From contig CANKCT010000046.1 in NCBI GenBank assembly GCA_947480465.1, positions 1 to 6,953 on the forward strand: DNA of 6,953 bases. The letters run 5' to 3'. Numbering within the stretch: position 1 is the stretch's first letter; each line of letters starts with the position of its first letter. Below the pieces are notes generated by a model that had not been told where the DNA came from, made no database searches, and saw only the letters and a program-made list of their open reading frames with translations. Of the stretch, positions 6,723 through 6,953 are shown one piece after another. Made by a program: the position numbers and the translations under genes. The DNA is from Actinomycetota bacterium. Lineage in GTDB: Bacteria; Actinomycetota; Actinomycetes; Nanopelagicales; Nanopelagicaceae.

Positions 6723-6860
6723 TTATGCCGAAAGTCGAGCGCGACCCTTAACACGGCGAGCCGCTAAAACTGCACGGCCGGCACGAGTTGCCATGCGTGC
6801 GCGGAAGCCATGCTTCTTGGCGCGACGACGAGTGTTTGGTTGGAAGGTACGTTTTGTCAT
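6723..6860 (-). CDS. rpmH: 50S ribosomal protein L34
   Basis: This 45-codon gene encodes a very basic protein. It begins [19 protein letters not shown], continues [17 protein letters not shown] and ends VKGRARLSA, which is the L34 pattern from end to end at normal actinobacterial length. The ATG (6858-6860) has a strong ribosome-binding site, TTAGGAGCTCC, six or so bases upstream. TAA is at 6723-6725. It is the first gene of the minus-strand block and sits in its conserved place between oriC/dnaA and rnpA. A longer frame on the same strand (6748-6951) covers the same DNA but resembles no protein. Confidence 0.98.
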   Translation of the reverse strand: MTKRTFQPNTRRRAKKHGFRARMATRAGRAVLAARRVKGRARLSA

Positions 6861-6865
6861 GTGGA

Positions 6866-6872
6866 GCTCCTA
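6866..6872 (-). promoter_or_regulatory. Ribosome-binding site of rpmH
   Basis: The minus strand reads TTAGGAGCTCCAC before the ATG at 6860. AGGAG is an almost full anti-Shine-Dalgarno match at suitable spacing. It is the strongest such site in the window and supports the 45-codon L34 start. Confidence 0.8.
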
Positions 6873-6917
6873 AGAAATATAAAATTGGTGCGGTCAGAAA
6901 TACGGGGGAAGCGAGGG

Positions 6918-6951
6918 TGTAACGGTAGAGGTCTGGGGATAAGCCGGTCAA
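6918..6951 (-). promoter_or_regulatory. Candidate rpmH promoter
   Basis: On the minus strand, TTGACC (6946-6951) matches five of six bases of the -35 hexamer. TACCGT follows after an 18-base spacer and resembles the -10 only weakly (TA...T). The position, about 60 bases before the rpmH start, fits the expected promoter of the rpmH-rnpA-yidD-yidC block. A second AT-rich stretch nearer the gene (TTTTATATT, about 6872-6882) lacks a matching -35. The call rests on the hexamers alone. Confidence 0.4.
6934..6942 (-). promoter_or_regulatory. DnaA-box-like 9-mer at the oriC edge
   Basis: The minus-strand TTATCCCCA differs from the DnaA-box consensus TTATCCACA at one base. It lies upstream of rpmH, where actinobacterial oriC (between rpmH and dnaA) is expected, and falls inside the spacer of the candidate rpmH promoter. 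A single 8/9 match can occur by chance; the rest of the interval lies outside the window. Confidence 0.4.
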
Positions 6952-6953
6952 AC

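Noticed and set aside
6748..6951. 67-codon minus-strand frame at the right edge
   Set aside because: It overlaps rpmH in another frame, lacks recognisable motifs, and has no support beyond being open.
1..6953. CRISPR array, insertion sequence, tRNA or rRNA gene
   Set aside because: No direct-repeat series, transposase motifs, terminal inverted repeats or tRNA-like cloverleaf sequence was found on either strand.

Overview
The window covers one side of a bacterial replication-origin region with actinobacterial gene order. Read from the right edge on the minus strand it holds rpmH, rnpA, yidD, yidC, jag (KH/R3H), rsmG, parA and parB. On the plus strand at the left are a CwlM-type amidase-fold gene, cut by the window edge, and a fold-type I PLP aminotransferase. 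The L34 protein, the actinobacterial form of the RnpA motif, the Jag C-terminus and the CwlM layout all point to Actinobacteria. The DNA is visibly AT-rich for that phylum (composition not computed) and the genes are packed almost without spacers. This combination suggests a streamlined, low-GC actinobacterium such as the freshwater acI/Nanopelagicales group. That placement is an inference.

Layout: 1-933 (+) is the 3' part of a cwlM-like gene, and 975-2237 (+) is the aminotransferase. These converge on the minus-strand block, with the aminotransferase and parB stop codons sharing four bases (TTAA, 2234-2237). The block then runs parB (2234-3094), parA (3094-4005), rsmG (4015-4593), jag (4594-5145), yidC (5216-6121), yidD (6122-6349), rnpA (6346-6702) and rpmH (6723-6860). 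The last 93 bases (6861-6953) carry the rpmH leader, a candidate promoter and one DnaA-box-like 9-mer. This is what the edge of an rpmH-dnaA oriC interval would look like.

How the genes work together: the minus-strand block joins ribosome and tRNA maturation (L34, RNase P protein, 16S rRNA methylation), membrane-protein insertion (YidC with YidD and Jag) and chromosome segregation (ParA/ParB). Two near-perfect parS sites, the DNA targets of ParB, sit inside the block. They overlap the first codons of rsmG and parA, so in both proteins the site is read as the tetrapeptide SRET. No terminator-like hairpin was seen anywhere, so the block could be read as one transcript from upstream of rpmH.

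I found no sign of a new defence, mobile or secondary-metabolic system. The points worth a second look are the parS/start-codon overlap, the degraded active site of the CwlM-like protein, the shared convergent stop codons, and the short rpmH gene, which is masked by a longer spurious reading frame.
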